From assembly GCA_002751075.1 (NCBI GenBank), contig NAOQ01000157.1, positions 7,293 through 24,040 on the forward strand: 16,748 bases of DNA. Direction: 5' to 3'. This document shows positions 1 through 8,419 of this stretch, piece by piece (position 1 is the first letter of the stretch; each line of letters opens with the position of its first letter). The notes beneath the pieces were generated by a model. That model was not told the origin of the DNA and did not search any database. It was given only the letters and a program-made list of their open reading frames with translations. A program made the position numbers and the translations under genes. The DNA is from Ichthyophonus hoferi. Lineage: Eukaryota > Opisthokonta > Ichthyosporea > Ichthyophonida > Ichthyophonidae.

Positions 1-39
1 AGATATATATGTATATACGTCTATCTGTCTGTATATATG

Positions 40-43
<4 letters not shown>

Positions 44-71
<28 letters not shown>
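44..71. repeat. (TA)n microsatellite
   Basis: A pure TA run of about 14 units inside a longer TATG/TATA-rich start of the window (1-125). Confidence 0.95.
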
Positions 72-72
<1 letters not shown>

Positions 73-616
73 CTAGAAAGAGAAGAAGACGTATATCTCT
101 ATATATGTTTATGTATAAAGTATATGTATGTACTGCTGTATATTTAATAGTACGCCTAAACGCTTTGGGTGGATTCTTTGGCACTAAGCCTTGTTATGTA
201 TATATATCCCGTTCATATGTGATATTTCGATTTTAAAGTAGCAATGCCCAATCAGTTCTTTATTACTTAGAGATAGTCTGTATTAAAAAAAAATAAGTAA
301 AGAAAATGTCAATATTTATTTGGATATTTTCGAGATAGTTTGAATTTTAAATAGATGCAAGGTTATGGTATGTTTACAAAAGAATATAAGATGTTTAAAG
401 TTCATTGGCTCCACTTGGCGCCCAATTATAACATGTACCAATAAAAAGAGAAAAGAGAGTAATGTCCCAATTGACGATATTATGCCCGTATGTATTATTA
501 TACATTTCTAATTTTTTTAATGAATTCTAATTATAATTAATTGATCACGCTAGTTAGTTGATCTGCATGTAATGATTACATTATAGTTATATATAAGACG
601 TAAACCGTATTAAGTG

Positions 617-640
617 TATTATTATTATTATTATTATTAT
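617..640. repeat. (ATT)n microsatellite
   Basis: About eight perfect ATT trinucleotides. Confidence 0.93.
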
Positions 641-751
641 GTAGCCTTTTGTATTATATGACTCGTGTTTTGGAGCGCTGCACCATACACATATATTTGC
701 CCATTATCTTGCGGTTTATATTAATATAAATATATATTTTTAAACATATTC

Positions 752-775
752 TTATATATATATATATATATATAT
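752..775. repeat. (TA)n microsatellite
   Basis: A perfect TA run of about 11-12 units in AT-rich non-coding DNA. Confidence 0.93.
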
Positions 776-1001
776 TGATATTTTTAGTAACAAAATACTA
801 CATATTTCTAACCACATTAGTATATTTAATAAAATAAATATAATCAATTCAAATATACTTCTCGTTATTTCAATGTTTATGTTAAGTTTAACGGGTATAT
901 TATATTATATACCAGATGCAGCTCTAAGTTATATTACCATATATCTTATCATATTGTATATTTTAGTATTATAGACTATCCTATACTATAATGTTTTATC
1001 T

Positions 1002-1026
1002 TATATATATATATATATATATATAT
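1002..1026. repeat. (TA)n microsatellite
   Basis: A perfect TA run of about 12 units directly downstream (minus strand) of the open frame that includes the 1387-1223 candidate exon. Confidence 0.93.
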
Positions 1027-1222
1027 CTAATGTAGTACAGTGATGTAAATTGTGAGTTGTTGGGAATAATAAGTAGATACCGGAGTGCTCTTGCGACCTA
1101 TATTCGTTTATAAGGCGAGAGAATACCGAGTTAAGGGAGGTTTTAGCGTGTTCTTTTGCATACAACGAGTACAGGTATGTTAAGACATACTTTTTATTAT
1201 TAAACAAGTCAGCAGGACTTAC

Positions 1223-1387
1223 CTTAGTCCGGATGCCTAAGCAATGTGTTATTTGGACCCCAAAACAAATGATTTGAAATGGCTTATTATATAGTCGCGA
1301 AGCCTCTGCCATTGGCTGGTTCAATTTTGATCGATCATCTTGGAGTGCCATCAAACACCGTGAGATTGCACTTACTATTTTTCTAGA
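1223..1387 (-). CDS. Candidate internal exon of unknown gene
   Basis: An acceptor, ATTACCTGTGTAG, ends at 1388, and a near-consensus donor ACTAAG|GTAAGT follows 1223. Between them are 55 codons with phase 0 at both ends. The peptide begins SRKIVSAISRCLMALQDD and ends GVQITHCLGIRTK. The G+C is clearly above the flanks. The frame also stays open past the donor for about 70 codons until a TA microsatellite at 1002-1026, so an unspliced reading is possible. Its acceptor phase would also fit the exon 4 donor, so it might be an alternative 3' exon of the central gene, though exon 5 lies between. No family recognised. Confidence 0.38.
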
Positions 1388-1699
1388 CTACACAGGTAAT
1401 AATAATTTCTAATAGTATTAAATGATTAAAATTATATAAATAAATATCTAAATTATTCAAATATTCCTGTCTTAGCAGGGTTAGTATACAATTCTTATAG
1501 CTATATATCATAATTGGGCAGCAAATTGCACCAATAAATTCTAGCATCATTTAACTTTTTATAGCTTTTGTAAACGGATCAACATTACATGCATTTATTG
1601 TTAACCATCCCGAAATTATTTAAAATAATTAATGAAATATTCATAGATCATTTGCATTATACTAAAAAAAAATTATATAACTGTAAACCCACCTCTTGC

Positions 1700-2040
1700 A
1701 ATAAGTGTTAAACGGTAAAAATATAAGGCAAACATACCCTGTCTTTATCTTAAGCCGTTACCCTGACAATGACGCATGCCAAGTAGTGGACTACAGAATA
1801 AACAAAATTAGAAGCCCTAACGCAACCATACGGTGGCTAACTTGTACCACCAATCTAAACACATAGGATGCGGTGAGACCTAATTAGGGTGAAACTGTAT
1901 ACCCAATATAATGTTGTATACAGGAATTAATCTCAACCCGAGCCATAACTACGTAGGTTTGATATATAATCTCTACTACTTGATTAATAGCAGATAATAA
2001 ATAAATAATGAGTCAACGTAACGGATTACACATTTTCCAA
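1700..2040 (-). repeat. Dispersed repeat, copy C (inverted orientation)
   Basis: Read on the minus strand this aligns with the copies at 11866-12187 and 12990-13287. The shared landmarks, in the same order, are GTAATCYGTTAC, ATTCCTG(T/C)ATA, ACATTATATT and GGGTAACGGCTTAAG. The 27 bases at 1739-1765 match copy B exactly. A perfect inverted repeat, CTGTATAC/GTATACAG, flanks a short loop at 1904-1932. It lies downstream of the central gene and contains no open frame. The family is unclassified, and the ends are approximate. Confidence 0.72.
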
Positions 2041-2195
2041 CAAAAGTCACGGGCATAGATACTAGTACCCAGTGAATATCACTCCCAGGTAATTAAATCC
2101 CAAACAATCGATCTTAAGCCAAGGCCAATTATATCCCATTGGTAAGTAATATCATATTTTTAATGCCATCTTTAAAGAGAATCAACTCTTTTTTC

Positions 2196-2205
2196 TTTAT
2201 TTATT
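2196..2205 (-). promoter_or_regulatory. Candidate polyadenylation signals of the central gene
   Basis: Two overlapping AATAAA hexamers read on the minus strand, about 275 nt beyond the TAG stop. They are canonical in sequence, but AT-rich DNA makes such hexamers common. Confidence 0.35.
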
Positions 2206-2478
2206 TTTGGCACTCATTTATATACATATATAACTATATATAATACATCTAGCATTTAAAATACAAGTAAGCCAATAAAAAAAATGTACAGCCTATCCGG
2301 TAGTCCTAGCATATACAGGTGACTATCTTAGAGCCAAAATCTGTGTACATGTTCATATATTTATAGTTGTGTGTATGCATACCGAGAGGTTCCAGAAGAT
2401 ATCAAAATCCAATGGGAATAATCCCTTAAATATGTATAGAATATTCTCGTCTACTCTTGATGTGACGCACCTAATTAA
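2206..2478 (-). other. Probable 3' untranslated region of the central gene
   Basis: This stretch lies between the TAG stop and the candidate polyadenylation hexamers. It has no open frame and is AT-rich. Confidence 0.4.
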
Positions 2479-2826
2479 CTAATTAACCCTATTGATCAGG
2501 AGCTTCAGTGTCCCTCTCACACGCTGTACGATCCCTAAACCCAGATTTAAAGTCATGCCCCCAAGTGAATGTCTTGGTGCCTCAGGAGACTCGCTTGTTT
2601 TAATATATCCTTTACAGGCTTCTACTGTAACGTTTAAATTTTTCTGGTTTTCCAACAGTTTATAGTGTGCGGTGCGTAGACAATCAAGTTCACGTAGGTT
2701 CTCTGTCGCCTCATATACCAGTTGCATACAATATTTTTGGTTGAAGATTTCTACAGGTTGTAGTAAGGGTTCATCAGACTTGATGCTACATTTTAGTATT
2801 TGTTTTTCGGGTAGTGATGTACAGCT
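2479..2826 (-). CDS. Exon 5 (last coding exon) of the central gene
   Basis: This exon encodes 115 codons plus TAG (2481-2479). The acceptor CTCTACAG is followed by AGC in phase 0, which joins exactly to the exon 4 donor. The peptide starts SCTSLPEKQILKCS, passes through YEATENLRELDCLRTAHYKL, a likely helix, and ends KLLINRVN. Five Cys are scattered without a clear metal-binding spacing. Codon composition is clearly protein-like against the AT-rich flanks, and the open frame extends upstream of its first Met to the acceptor. I do not recognise a family. It could instead be the last exon of a separate gene, but the phase match and the distance to exon 4 favour the same gene. Confidence 0.78.
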   Translation of the reverse strand, partial: SCTSLPEKQILKCSIKSDEPLLQPVEIFNQKYCMQLVYEATENLRELDCLRTAHYKLLENQKNLNVTVEACKGYIKTSESPEAPRHSLGGMTLNLGLGIVQRVRGTLKLLINRVN

Positions 2827-5800
2827 CTGTAGAGGATGGTTGAATGGTGAGATTGTGAAAGGGAAGAAGGGAAATCATATAGAGAACACGTGGTTTGCTT
2901 AAACAGTTGTATTTAGCATCTGCCCTCAACCTTAATTAAAATTGTTAGAAGTAGATTGTCAGATCACTTAGCACATACAATTCCAATCGATGCAGGACAT
3001 CCGAGATTCGCGTAACAAATATAAATACAAATAACTGGTCGAGTAAATAGTCAATAGCATAGTATCATTAACAACGGGCATTTTATTAGTCGATAAATAT
3101 AACACAAGCGTTTGTCCAATGAGCTAATAGAATAATGTGCAAATCACTTAAGTCATGAGAACATTAGATCAATTCATTGAATAGGAAATTTAGTGGCTCT
3201 CGATAAATGTCTTATTGAATGTATCGGGAGTATTGATGGGTCTGCTGGGGAACCTCCTTGACCAACGCATGTTACGTAGATAAAAAGGAGGACACACAAA
3301 TAATAAAGAGAACAGAGAATCATCATGCTAAAAGATTGCATACAATTCTTAGAGTGACAAAAGTATTTAATTATTATCAGACTATTTTAAAACTTAAACG
3401 AAGCAATAACTTCTAATAAAAATTATAGTATAGCATAGCATGACATAGTATAGTACATAGTGTAATATATAGTAGAATATAATAAAAGCCTGGGCATATA
3501 TATATATATATAAACGACAACGCATACATACCTTGCTCATCAGCCTAGATCTGGGGATCTCATCTAGACTGTCAGACACTCCTGCTATTTCCCGACCCTC
3601 GGCTACATAGACGTCAATTAACGAGGACTCCGAGGAATATTCGTTAATTAAAGCTAGACCAGTATGAACATGCCGATCCAAGTCATGTGCAGCTTTATGT
3701 GCATCTACCCCTTCCACCCCCTCCATTTGGTCTGCTAACTGCCTGGCCTCATTCAATAGCAAATGCCCATCTCTTCTCTCTGCAGCAAACATGAATTTAG
3801 CAGCATCAATAACCTGTTGTAGCTCCTTCATCCCTGCAATGACCTCCATTACTTCCATCTGCTCAGATAACGTGCTGTCAGACGTTTTCTTTACACTAAG
3901 GTTAGAGACCGACAGTGCATGAGAGGTTTGTTCTGACCATATTCTATCAGAGAAGGGATCAGTAATAAGACCTACTGCTGTACGCCTACGTGGAGGTTCC
4001 ATCTCTAAACGGAGTAATGATAAAGTATGTTGATTAAGATTGTTCTCTGATCGATGTCTCCAAAATATATGGGGGGGCTCGATAGATTCATTGAGATGAT
4101 CCAGGGGAATCTGGGTAGCCTTCCGGAAAAAAGAGATAATATGATTAGTTATGGCTAGATCAGTACTAGATGTTATGGTATATGCAGTTACATGTGTTTC
4201 CGTACCTGCGCATAACTTCAAACATTTACTGCTTGTGACTATATTCGTATATAGATCTATAAACAACTAAAAAAAGAAAAAGAACAGGAAAAAACTCAAT
4301 AATATAGAAATGGAGAGAAAGAGAGAGGTCCGTGGGTGAAAGGGCAAAGAAAATTAAACAAATAGAGAGAAAAGCTGTAAATATATATACAAGATAGCAA
4401 AAAGAAAGAAAGATATATGCATAACTCAAGACAGAAAAGTAAAATAAAATCAAGTACGTGTGAATGCTCACATATGTTTTTAAATGGCTTACCTGATTGG
4501 ATGTCTGTATGACATCCTCATCTAAATGCAAGTGTTGTATACTTGCGCTGATTTTCCCATCGTCCAATTGGTTCTCAGAAAAAAAAGGGATCTGATCTAT
4601 GATTGGACTAGACTGTGATTCAGATGGTGCCACATCCAATAAACATTGAACATTATTCTGAGCTCCCTTATTTGATTGATCTATACCCAACTCCTTAATC
4701 TCTATTTCTTCTTCTGAATTCAAGTCTAGCTCATCACCTTTTATATCGACAGAATTTTCTGATTTTTCACATTTTACCTCTATGTGACGAATAGAAGGAG
4801 ATTCTTCCAGGGGCACATCCACTGCTGTCAAAACTTGGCCGAGGTTGTCAGGATTTGGTCCTGTTTGTCCATTGATAAGCCGGTCAGTTGCCACTGAAGG
4901 GGATGAAAGATGAGAGGTAGCTGGAGAAATTAAGATGAAACCTGGAGGAACCTGGTCGGAAATAGAGTCATTGCGAAGGGGCTGAGAAATCACTTCATCA
5001 ATTGTCGGTAACGTACTAAATGCCACATTATCCATACCATCCACCAGGTTGGGTCCCGTGACATTTATATTACCCTCTCCACTTAATATACAATCTATAC
5101 TACCCAAGTCTGGTTCAGATCCCTCCTCTAATATCGGGTCGATCCTACTAGTAGATATCCGCAATTGGGGTGGCGAAAGGGGTGGGGTAGACACAAACCC
5201 TTCAATTTTGGGCAGTGTCATAGGTGAGATCTGGCTCTGTCCGTCTATTTTTTTAGAGCAATGCTGCTCCTTAAATGATTCATTGGGCGAGTGGGTTGAC
5301 TCACATAGTATACGATCAATACTTTCTATATTCACCCATGCTATATCCCTATTAAGGCTATTTATCCCCCCTTCAGGGCTGGTATGTAGGCTATAACTAC
5401 CAATAGAATGGCTCTGTTTGGTAGGAGCCAATTCACAGCTGACTACCTTTTGGTCTCCACCAACAGCCTGTTTGGATGAATGCTGTTCCCCAAAAGGTCC
5501 ATCGCAGTCATTGGCTGCCTTAGCTAACATCAAATCAAATTCCTCCATCTCCGGTCCAGTTATTCCCCCAAACATCCCCTCTATCATACCTTCAGGGGTT
5601 GGAAAGGTAGTAGTAGAAGAGGGGGCCAAAATAGTACTTAGAGACGAGCTATTACAGGGGGCTGATAAATAGCCAGTAATCTCGGGCATAGAATCCGACT
5701 GGGCATCGCCTCTTCTAGTAAATATTTCAAATAAACTATCGGGAGAAGGGAAGCTGGTGGTCTGCATAGGTGCAATCATAGGCTCAAAGGGGGTGTGGGG

Positions 5801-8416
5801 GGGCGCTTCAATACGATATTCGTCATAGTTGATAGAGGCCTCATTTAGTGAGATAGGAGATAGGAGAAGATCAATAGGGGGAAGAATAGTATCAAGGTCG
5901 CCATCTTCTCCATTCTGTTTAGAAGTATGTTGTTGTGGTACATGATCTGGCATAGACGTCAAAAAATCGGTCAACGTCTGTTCTTCTGTTCTATTGAAAC
6001 TAGAGGAGGAAGTGGGCACCATCCTGGATGGAAGGAGAGGACTGGTCATAGTGGGGTGACTTTGTATAAACCCCTGAGGTAAGGGGGGGGTGTCATTTCC
6101 CTCCGATACCCCATTGCCATGCACTAACTTGGTTTCATGTTGTTCACCAAATGGTTCCTTTACAGTGTTAAACATAGCCGTGATGTATTGTTCAAATTCT
6201 TGCACTGGTGTCCCAGATCTTCCAGAGAAGAAATTCTCCAGCATTGTATCATCTGATGTTGAGAACATATTAGACCTTATAGGTGGTATACAGGAGGATA
6301 AGGGGGGGGTGCATGAGGGGGCCTGGAGAGAGTCTATTGGTAGAGGTGGGGGGGAATCACACATAAGCTCATTTTCTATTAGACCGTCGGTCATAGGAGA
6401 GCATATGATTCGATCCATATCAGGTAGATCCATAAGTAATGAGTCCACATTGCTTAATGTAGTGGGTGGTTGTGGTTGGGAGGAGAGGGGAGAATAACTC
6501 TCCCAAGGGCGTCTGGGGGCTGTGAGCGAATTAATTGGTGGTGCAGAATCAGCACCAATAGGATGAGGAGAGGTATCATCACCCCGAGATATGATTGGGC
6601 TACCTACCCACCCCAGGATTCCTTCAAGATCATCTGCCCCAAAGTTGAACATTAAACTATTGGAATGACCTGATTGGCCAGGAGATTGTGACTCCCTCCT
6701 ATGCCGTTGTTCCGTTTGTTGCTCAGATGGCAATTGCCTCACAGTCGATAGTGTATGGGGTGAAGTGATGGTTTCACTCATGTTGTTAATCCCTTCTTCT
6801 ACTTGCTCCTCCCGTGAAAGGGTGTCGGCCCTAATAAAAGAATATTATAAGATTATATAGACAAACTATCCAGATTCACTTGTATGCTAACACGGTCATA
6901 TGTGGAACATGTATCCCTAAACGCAACTCATTAATACACCATTCACACATACTCCATACAGGAGCATAGACGCTATATATCTATATATCTGTCATCCTAC
7001 CTACATATGTATGTACATATATATACATACACACATATATAGGGATGAATGATTGGACGATATGTACGAATATAACTATAGAACAGAAGGATGTTATAAA
7101 ACTGCTAATTGCAGTTTATCCAGATCAAGTAACTTGCCCTATATTCTTGATCAATTATTGACCGGATTTGATGGCCGATTAATCGATTGCTATACATACA
7201 CATGCACACTATATATATATGAATGTAGTATCTCACTTACTGCTCCCCCATGGGTGACACAAATCTTATTGTACATTCAACCTCTACTATTGGGTAGAGG
7301 TCATCGCCTTGCAATGATATTAATGATTGGAGTTCTGGTTCGACGGTAACAGTAACATATATTTTAGATATAGTTGAATAACGCTGACGGTCGGGTAAAG
7401 GAACTTCAAACCGTCCTAGGGCTAGATGATCGTTCTGTAGATATATTAAAGAATATTAGATATATATATATATATATAGCAATAATACATTACAGTCACT
7501 ATATAATTCAAGCTATATTCAGCAAGATTGCAAGTATCAAAGACTACACATGATACACGTCTAATTGTTAAAATTTTAACGTGTTGATAAAATCCAATGG
7601 TTGGGCGAGTCTCGTAGTGCTAATTTTTAGTTGTACATATTATTGGTGGAACTACAGAAATATATTATATTACCAACATACACTATTTATTATTATTTTA
7701 TTTCTTTTTTACACAACCTTATACATACATACATACACATCTCTTTAGGCCCGAATTTTAAAGCAGGCAAACACCAATAATAATAAAAATTCAAAACGAC
7801 ATAATATAATCTTAAAATAAAAACTGTAAGAGCTTTAAACAGGATCCTTACTATAATTGCCACTTTAAATTTGAATACATATATCCTACCTACTTCAATA
7901 TAAAATATAATACACTCATCTTCTCAACTCTACGTAATCTGGCAACACATTCAAATTTAAATTCAAGACTTGTAAAGAATAGACGCAATGTGGTGAAATG
8001 TGATATATAAATAAAACAATAACTGCAAGCAGGGCTTGCATTCTTTTCACCTTCTTTCCTTTTCATTACTAATCTTCTCAACTTTATCATAATATTGACA
8101 ACTAGTATTCATTTACAACAAATAACGAATAAAAAAAAAAACCTCTCTTTCTCGGCTTCCAAATATCATTACAGCACACAATAATTACCTCGGATTGAGC
8201 TAGAAATATAAGTCCTTCGAGCGACTTCGACAGTGATTGTTGGGGTATGTTTAACAAAATTTCATGGTTAAAACCCCATCTCTGTGCATCAATTGCAGGC
8301 CTGGGCTCTGTTGAAAAGGTTTCGCTCTCATGCTGAAGAATAAAAAATATGTAGCCAGAGAGATTCCCTACGAGATCAGTGATATTTGTCACAGTGTTGA
8401 TAGTCACACCTAACAT
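2479..8416 (-). CDS. Five-exon gene for a 1,280-residue protein: N-terminal C2-like region plus long repeat-bearing disordered region
   Basis: The coding sequence joins 8416-8189, 7434-7241, 6830-4493, 4266-3532 and 2826-2479 on the minus strand. Every junction has GT...AG and the phases agree (0, 2, 0, 0), giving one open frame of 1,281 codons including TAG. Residues 1-76 come from exon 1, 77-140 from exon 2, residue 141 is split, 142-920 from exon 3, 921-1165 from exon 4 and 1166-1280 from exon 5. The N-terminal 110 residues have a C2-like strand pattern. The middle is rich in Ser, Pro, Thr, Asp and Glu and carries repeated short motifs. Residues about 1055-1100 look helical. No signal peptide or membrane segment is visible in the spliced product, so an intracellular scaffold or adaptor is my inference. 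I do not recognise the family. The start is the least certain part: ATG 8416 lies two bases inside a possible splice acceptor, so more N-terminal exons could exist. Confidence 0.78.
2827..3531 (-). other. Intron 4 (705 bp)
   Basis: This runs from GTATGT at 3531 to CCATCCTCTACAG ending at 2827, phase 0. A TA run lies just inside the donor (3497-3512). Reading past the donor stays open for about 46 hydrophobic codons to 3394. I see no further exon inside, although short exons cannot be excluded. Confidence 0.7.
3532..4266 (-). CDS. Exon 4 of the central gene (helical segment)
   Basis: This exon has 245 codons, phase 0 at both ends. The acceptor is TTTTTTAG before 4266, and the donor is AGCAAG|GTATGT after 3532. 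The peptide starts LFIDLYTNIV and ends SRLMSK. Residues about 1055-1100 of the protein (around MEVIAGMKELQQVIDAAKF and LLLNEARQLADQM) have alternating hydrophobic and charged residues typical of amphipathic helices, possibly a short coiled coil. The flanking parts are Ser-rich and polar. An internal CAG|GTACGG near 4205 is a possible alternative donor, but the sequence beyond it still looks coding, so I keep the exon whole. I recognise no domain. Confidence 0.87.
4267..4492 (-). other. Intron 3 (226 bp), without a stop in the upstream frame
   Basis: This runs from GTAAGC at 4492 to a strong pyrimidine tract and TTTTTTAG ending at 4267. The exon 3 frame stays open across the whole intron and stops only at 4226, reading a very hydrophobic tail of about 89 residues because the intron is pyrimidine-rich. 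The length is not a multiple of three, so retention would shift exon 4 out of frame. Confidence 0.85.
4493..6830 (-). CDS. Exon 3 of the central gene (2.3 kb, disordered repeat-bearing region)
   Basis: A 779-codon uninterrupted frame begins with one base completing codon 141 and ends NQ at CAG|GTAAGC (4493), phase 0. Sixteen codons precede the first in-frame Met of this exon (6781), and they continue the frame from exon 2. The peptide is rich in Ser, Pro, Thr, Asp and Glu and is probably disordered. It carries four related EQH-type motifs: EPFGEQHETK (about residue 366), PQQHTSKQNG (about 438), GPFGEQHSSK (about 585) and ESFKEQHCSK (about 658). It also has recurrent TPPLP/TPPLS and IDRIL, IDCIL and MDRII motifs, and an acidic stretch around residues 820-860. 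The opposite strand is open over several 60-135 codon pieces, which are shadows of this exon. Confidence 0.93.
6831..7240 (-). other. Intron 2 (410 bp)
   Basis: This runs from GTAAGT at 7240 to TCTTTTATTAG ending at 6831, phase 2. It contains TATG/TACA simple repeats at about 7000-7040 and no open frame of note. Confidence 0.72.
7241..7434 (-). CDS. Exon 2 of the central gene (second half of the C2-like region)
   Basis: This exon encodes 64 codons plus two bases. The acceptor is a pyrimidine/AT-rich stretch ending CTACAG before 7434, phase 0, which fits exon 1 exactly. The donor is GAGCA|GTAAGTG after 7241, phase 2, a near-consensus site that fits exon 3 exactly. The peptide begins NDHLALGRFEVPLPD and continues with the strands KIYVTVTVEPEL and VEVECTIRFVSP. 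The LALGRFEVPL step followed by a KIYVTVTV strand matches the C-terminal end of a C2-type fold (the D..LG...+PL motif and last strand). It has no start codon of its own, so it is recognisable only as an internal exon. The opposite strand is open for 98 codons over part of it, which I treat as a shadow. Confidence 0.77.
7435..8188 (-). other. Intron 1 (754 bp)
   Basis: This is bounded by GTAATT at 8188 and CTACAG ending at 7435, phase 0. It is AT-rich, with a TA run at 7461-7478, a TACA tetranucleotide run near 7725-7738 and a perfect 14-base palindrome GTTAAAATTTTAAC at 7567-7580. A 66-codon minus-strand open stretch (8090-7890) lies inside it, but its possible splice acceptors are in the wrong phase for exon 1, so I leave it as intron. 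Confidence 0.65.
8189..8416 (-). CDS. Exon 1 of the central gene (first half of a C2-like region)
   Basis: This exon encodes 76 residues starting MLGVTINTVTNITDLVG and ending FLAQSE. It is open in one frame and clearly less AT-rich than its flanks. The donor is GAG|GTAATT after 8189, phase 0. The pattern of a first beta strand, then NLSGYIFFIL, then RWGFNHEILL, then LEGLIFLAQ resembles C2 domains, where a GY/PYV strand and a W-x-x-x-E/F strand precede the last calcium loop. The usual acidic loop residues are mostly absent, so calcium binding is doubtful. ATG at 8416-8414 is the first in-frame Met with G at -3. A CTAAC element followed by CCCAG|GT sits immediately upstream (acceptor at 8420-8419), so this exon may continue from an upstream untranslated or coding exon. 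In the coding case the splice phase would be 1. Confidence 0.62.
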
Positions 8417-8419
8417 ACC

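Larger units (their letters stand above)
72..1000. other. Non-coding AT-rich stretch
   Basis: Apart from the microsatellites I see no gene. A perfect 13-base palindrome, TGTAATGATTACA, lies near 569-581. Short open frames here read mostly IY repeats or AT-only codons. Confidence 0.6.

Noticed and set aside
9-236. 75-codon plus-strand ORF at the left edge
   Set aside because: Its N-terminal half is translated TA/TATG microsatellite (IYIY runs).
416-425. TGGCGCCCAA, like a primer binding site of an LTR element
   Set aside because: It is an isolated 10-mer with no long terminal repeats, polypurine tract or pol-like sequence nearby; chance is sufficient.
2672-2902. 76-codon plus-strand ORF
   Set aside because: It is mostly antisense to exon 5, which has a phase-matched acceptor and a longer consistent frame.
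5049-6655. Plus-strand open frames of 61-135 codons opposite exon 3
   Set aside because: They are antisense shadows of a strongly coding minus-strand exon and have no splice or start context of their own.
7053-7349. 98-codon plus-strand ORF
   Set aside because: It overlaps exon 2 on the opposite strand, where the minus frame has matching splice sites and phases; the plus frame runs partly through intron simple repeats.
7890-8090. 66-codon minus-strand ORF as an exon between exons 1 and 2
   Set aside because: A donor at 7893 would fit exon 3 in phase, but it is weak, no acceptor fits the exon 1 phase, and exon 2 at 7434-7241 fits both neighbours with stronger sites.
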